Below are positions 61,039 to 64,000 of a stretch of 64,000 nt of DNA, in pieces. Source of the DNA: Cellulomonas sp. (lineage in GTDB: Bacteria; Actinomycetota; Actinomycetes; Actinomycetales; Cellulomonadaceae); the NCBI RefSeq assembly GCF_015234515.1, contig NZ_JADGMY010000011.1, positions 173,395 through 237,394 of the forward strand, read 5' to 3'. The notes beneath the pieces were generated by a model. The model had not been told where the DNA came from, made no database searches, and saw only the letters and a list, made by a program, of their open reading frames with translations. The first letter of the stretch is position 1. Each line of letters begins with the position of its first letter. The position numbers and the translations under genes are program-made.

Positions 61039-61389
61039 ATGAGCGAGACCACGCAGACCGCGACGCACGGCGTCCAGCTCACCGAGGTGGCTGCCGGCAA
61101 GGTGCGCAGCCTCCTCGAGCAGGAGGGGCGCGACGACCTGCGCCTGCGCGTGGCCGTGCAGCCCGGAGGCTGCTCGGGCCTGATCTACCAGCTGTACTTC
61201 GACGAGCGTCTGCTCGACGGGGACGCGACGCGCGACTACGACGGCGTCGAGGTGGTCGTCGACCGCATGAGCGTGCCGTACCTCGACGGTGCCACCATCG
61301 ACTTCGCGGACACGATCGAGAAGCAGGGCTTCACGATCGACAACCCGAACGCCGGTAGCGCCTGCGCGTGCGGCGGCTCCTTCAGCTGA
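61039..61389 (+). CDS. erpA: Iron-sulfur cluster insertion protein (A-type carrier)
   Basis: 116 residues from ATG 61039. The three conserved Cys are in QPGGCSGLIYQLYF and the C-terminal CACGGSF. DGVEVVVDRMSVPYLDGATIDF and FTIDNPNAGSAC complete the HesB/IscA fold. It accepts clusters from a scaffold and hands them to apoproteins, for example the many Fe-S enzymes here such as LipA and NadA. The partner cysteine desulfurase-like gene next to it has lost its PLP lysine, so the sulfur source must be elsewhere. A strong terminator follows. Confidence 0.93.
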   Translation: MSETTQTATHGVQLTEVAAGKVRSLLEQEGRDDLRLRVAVQPGGCSGLIYQLYFDERLLDGDATRDYDGVEVVVDRMSVPYLDGATIDFADTIEKQGFTIDNPNAGSACACGGSFS

Positions 61390-61410
61390 CGCCACGCACG
61401 TCCCGCTCCC

Positions 61411-61441
61411 ACGGGCCCGCACCCCTCGGGTGCGGGCCCGT
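61411..61441. terminator. Strong bidirectional terminator between erpA and the desulfurase-like gene
   Basis: A perfect 14-bp stem (ACGGGCCCGCACCC with its complement) and a three-base loop CTC. It lies 22 bases after the erpA stop and 28 bases from the convergent stop at 61469, so it serves both. Confidence 0.88.
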
Positions 61442-61468
61442 GCGCGTCCGGGGGCGCCGGCGGGGAGG

Positions 61469-62632
61469 TCAGGCGCCCAGTGCGGCGCGCACCTCGGCCA
61501 CCGCGCCCGGCAGCACGTCGCAGAACCGGTGGACGTCGCCCGCGTCCACGTCGGACGGCAGGCTCAGCCGCACGTTGCCCTGGGTGAGCACGCCCATGGC
61601 CGCGAGCACGTGGCTCGGCTCGAGGGTGCTCGACGTGCACGCGGACCCCGACCCGACGCCGAACCCGGCCCGGTCGAGACGGTCGACGATCGCCTCCCCG
61701 TCGACGTAGAGGCACGAGAACGTCACGACGTGCGGCAACCGGTCGACCGGGTCCCCGACGACCTGGACGTCGGGCACCTCCGCCGCGACGCGGTGGCGGA
61801 CCACGTCGACGAGCGCACGACGGTGCACGTCCGCCGCGGCTCGTCGCGCCACGGCCTCCTGCAGCGCGACCGCGGCGGCGAGCGCGACGGGGACGTGGAC
61901 GCCGCCGGGGGACCACCGGTCGTCGTCCTCCGGCCAGTCGGGGCTGCGACGCACGCCCGTACGCGTCACCACGACCCCCAGCGGCGGACCGCCCCAGTCG
62001 CCCGCGTCGGCGACCATCACGTCCCCGGCGCGGCCGACGTCGACGTGCCCGACGCTGGCGCCCACGTCGACCAGCAGGGGGACGCCCGCGCGGCGCATCG
62101 CCTCGTGCACCTCGTCGACCGGCTGGCGGGTCCCCACCTCGCCGTTCGCGTGCTGCAGCACCGCCACGGCCGCGTCCACGCCGACGCTGGCGGCGAAGAG
62201 CTCGGGGTCGACCCGGCCGTACGCGTCCGCCCCCACGGTGCGCACCTCGCCGCCGCCGCGCCCGGCGACGAACGCGGCCGCGTGGTGCAGGGCGGCGCGC
62301 TCGACGGCGCCCACGACGACGTCCGTGCCCGCCCTGCGCCGGCCGCGGGCGACGGAGCGGAGGGCGCCGTGCAGCGCGAGCGTGTGGGTGGGGACGAGGT
62401 CGAGCTCGTCGGGGCGGGCACCCAGGGACGCCGCGAGCGCCTCGCGCGCGCCGTCCAGGAGCATCCGCGCACGTCGGCCCTCTGCGAACAGCCGGCGCGG
62501 GTCCGCCCAGCCCTGGTCGAGCGCCTCCAGCAGGGCCGTGCGGGCGGTCGCCCGCAGCGGGGCGTGGCCGGAGACGTCGAGCACGACCCGTGCCGCGCGT
62601 GCGGCGGGTGGGCGGAGGGGAGGAGAGCTCAC
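61469..62632 (-). CDS. Cysteine desulfurase-like protein lacking PLP residues
   Basis: 387 residues with the fold of NifS/IscS aminotransferases. The persulfide Cys loop is intact (GSGSACTSSTLEPSHVL), and FGVGSGSAC is typical. However, the PLP site is lost. The SxHK loop that should hold the Schiff-base Lys reads VADAGDWGGPPLG, with Asp212 in its place (61997-61999). The PLP-stacking His of the VEH motif is Arg112 (VERAAL), and the Gln partner of DxxQ is Ala192 (LLVDVGASVGH). It should not be an active desulfurase; it may carry persulfide or be a regulatory partner. It is divergent from ctaC across about 210 bases without another gene. Confidence 0.85.
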   Translation of the reverse strand: MSSPPLRPPAARAARVVLDVSGHAPLRATARTALLEALDQGWADPRRLFAEGRRARMLLDGAREALAASLGARPDELDLVPTHTLALHGALRSVARGRRRAGTDVVVGAVERAALHHAAAFVAGRGGGEVRTVGADAYGRVDPELFAASVGVDAAVAVLQHANGEVGTRQPVDEVHEAMRRAGVPLLVDVGASVGHVDVGRAGDVMVADAGDWGGPPLGVVVTRTGVRRSPDWPEDDDRWSPGGVHVPVALAAAVALQEAVARRAAADVHRRALVDVVRHRVAAEVPDVQVVGDPVDRLPHVVTFSCLYVDGEAIVDRLDRAGFGVGSGSACTSSTLEPSHVLAAMGVLTQGNVRLSLPSDVDAGDVHRFCDVLPGAVAEVRAALGA

Positions 62633-62845
62633 TCGGGCACGCTAGCGCCGTCGGCGACGGCACGTCGGCGTCGCCCCGGCACGGCCGTCGGTGTGACGGT
62701 GCTGACACCACGTCGTCAAACGTGCGCCGCAGCACGTGAGGCCCGCCACGGCGCGCTACGCTGACCCGGTCGAGGACGAAGGTCCCACACGGCTGCGCGC
62801 CCAGGCACGGGCCGTCGTCGCAGGGACGTGAGTGGAAGGTTCCCC

Positions 62846-63715
62846 GTGCACCCGGTTCCCCCCCGCCGTATCCGGCGCGCCGCCGTCGCCGTGCTGGCCA
62901 CGGCGTTCGTGCTCGTGCTCAGCGGCTGCTCCGAGTCGGTCCAGCGAGGCTGGCTCCCCGGCTACTCCGACCAGGAGGTCACCGACCAGACCGGTCGGGT
63001 GGTCTCGCTCTGGGTGGGCTCGTGGATCGCCGCGCTCGCGGTCGGTGCCATCACGTGGGGCCTGATCCTGTGGTGCGTCGCGGTGTACCGCAAGCGCAAG
63101 GACGACCACACGCTGCCCGTGCAGCTGCGGTACCACGTCCCCCTCGAGATCATGTACATCCTGCTGCCGGTCGTCATGGTGGGCGTGCTCTTCTACCACA
63201 CCAACGAGGACACCCTCGCGCTGCAGGACACCTCGGCGGAGCCGGACGTGAACATCCAGGTCGTCGGCAAGCAGTGGAGCTGGGACTTCAACTACCTCGA
63301 CGAGGACGTCTACGAGACCGGCCAGCACGCGGAGGACATCGGCACCGACCCGGCCGCGCTGGGCGAGCAGGTCACGCTCTACCTGCCGGTCGACCAGCGC
63401 GTCGAGTTCACGCTGGACGCGCGCGACGTCATCCACTCCTTCTGGATCCCGGAGTTCCTCTACAAGCAGGACATGATCCCCGGGCACACCAACACCTTCC
63501 AGGTCACGCCGACGCGCGAGGGCGTGTACCGCGGCAAGTGCGCCGAGCTCTGCGGTGAGGAGCACTCGTCGATGCTGTTCAACGTCGAGGTCGTCTCCCA
63601 GGAGGAGTACGACGCGCAGATGGAGCAGCTGCGTGAGCGTGGACAGACGGGCGCACTCGGCCTCGAGTACAGCCGGCTCCAGGACCTGAACGACGTGGCG
63701 GAGGACGAGCACTGA
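62846..63715 (+). CDS. ctaC: Cytochrome c oxidase subunit II
   Basis: 289 residues from GTG 62846, chosen because GGAAGG lies 7 bases upstream (GTG 62828 would add six residues). A lipoprotein signal ends in VLVLSGC with Cys28. Two membrane helices follow (LWVGSWIAALAVGAITWGLI and LEIMYILLPVVMVGVLFY). The outside domain binds the CuA centre through His in ARDVIHSFWIPEF and the CAELCGEEHSSM motif with two Cys, Glu, His and Met. It accepts electrons from cytochrome c or bc complex. It is directly followed by ctaD with TGATG overlap. Confidence 0.95.
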   Translation: MHPVPPRRIRRAAVAVLATAFVLVLSGCSESVQRGWLPGYSDQEVTDQTGRVVSLWVGSWIAALAVGAITWGLILWCVAVYRKRKDDHTLPVQLRYHVPLEIMYILLPVVMVGVLFYHTNEDTLALQDTSAEPDVNIQVVGKQWSWDFNYLDEDVYETGQHAEDIGTDPAALGEQVTLYLPVDQRVEFTLDARDVIHSFWIPEFLYKQDMIPGHTNTFQVTPTREGVYRGKCAELCGEEHSSMLFNVEVVSQEEYDAQMEQLRERGQTGALGLEYSRLQDLNDVAEDEH

Positions 63716-64000
63716 TGGCGGCGCACACCGAGGTCATCCCCGGCCTGTCACCCCGGCGGCAGACGCTGGGACGGACGGTCGTGAAGTGGATCACCTCCAC
63801 CGACCACAAGACGATCGGGTACCTGTACCTGATCACGTCGTTCATCTGGTTCGCGGTCGGCGGCATCCTCGCGCTGCTGATCCGCGCCGAGCTCTTCCAG
63901 CCCGGGATGGACCTGTTCCAGTCCAAGGAGCAGTACAACCAGGCGTTCACGATGCACGGCACGATCATGCTGCTGCTGTTCGCCACGCCACTGTTCGCGG
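63715..64000 (+). CDS. ctaD: Cytochrome c oxidase subunit I, N-terminal part
   Basis: The frame starts at ATG 63715, sharing a base with the ctaC stop, and is open to the window edge, giving 95 residues. The start LGRTVVKWITSTDHKTIGYLY is typical of actinobacterial subunit I, followed by the first membrane helix ITSFIWFAVGGILALLIRAEL and YNQAFTMHGTIMLLLFATPL; the His in MHGT is the first heme a ligand. The remaining parts with the heme a3/CuB site lie outside the window. It forms the catalytic core with CtaC. Confidence 0.95.
   Translation, partial: MAAHTEVIPGLSPRRQTLGRTVVKWITSTDHKTIGYLYLITSFIWFAVGGILALLIRAELFQPGMDLFQSKEQYNQAFTMHGTIMLLLFATPLFA

Overview
The window is a very GC-rich actinobacterial chromosome segment, most like Cellulomonas or a related cellulolytic micrococcoid lineage. 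That placement is an inference from gene content and order: glnA2-glnE, lipA/lipB, sucB-lpdA-pepA, polyphosphate glucokinase next to map, DUF4191 and DUF3043 proteins, and erpA before ctaC-ctaD. Genes are dense, and many neighbours are coupled by 4-base ATGA or GTGA overlaps.

Layout. 1-3354: housekeeping genes (Nif3-like, zinc ribbon, histidine phosphatase, yaaA, tautomerase-like). 3375-3770: RNase P RNA. 3772-6557: an island inserted at the 3' end of rnpB. It holds two tandem decayed elements bounded by three copies of the rnpB 3' end, with two broken tyrosine integrases, an excisionase-like gene and a hicAB toxin-antitoxin pair. 6577-8543: a two-component system. 8591-16826: an unusual block. 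Five coupled minus-strand genes (tyrosine ammonia-lyase-like enzyme, FOXRED2-like flavoprotein, FMN alpha-hydroxyacid oxidase, membrane-anchored P450, CPA2 antiporter) are divergent from an adenylate-forming ligase. This is the best candidate for an undescribed tyrosine/p-coumarate-derived pathway.

16816-23260: DUF817 protein, fatty acid desaturase, ppgK, map, panB and glnA2. 23265-30577: glnE, a soluble P450, a membrane protein divergent from a TetR-PPOX fusion regulator with a 23-bp palindrome between them, and an SDR. 30582-32840: a second decayed island at the 3' end of glnA, bounded by a 109-bp direct repeat, with IS3 relics, vapBC and an integrase stub. 32816-38109: glnA with a GlnR-type box, RDD and DUF4191 proteins, lipA, a flavodoxin and lipB. 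38120-43520: MarR/MMPL pair, oxidoreductase and pseudokinase. 43492-49806: TIGR01777 epimerase, sucB, lpdA and pepA. 49887-59592: small membrane proteins, pyrD, a MocR/YczE pair, a tail-anchored repeat protein, an M20 dipeptidase, a thioesterase, a DJ-1 protein and nadA. 59691-64000: glycerate kinase, erpA, a cysteine-desulfurase-like protein lacking its PLP lysine, ctaC and the start of ctaD.

Two functional themes stand out. In nitrogen control, glnA, glnA2 and glnE lie within about 12 kb. In lipoate and 2-oxoacid metabolism, lipB and lipA make the cofactor carried by SucB and re-oxidised by Lpd. No tRNA, rRNA operon or CRISPR array was seen. All functional calls come from reading the sequence; no database search was run.
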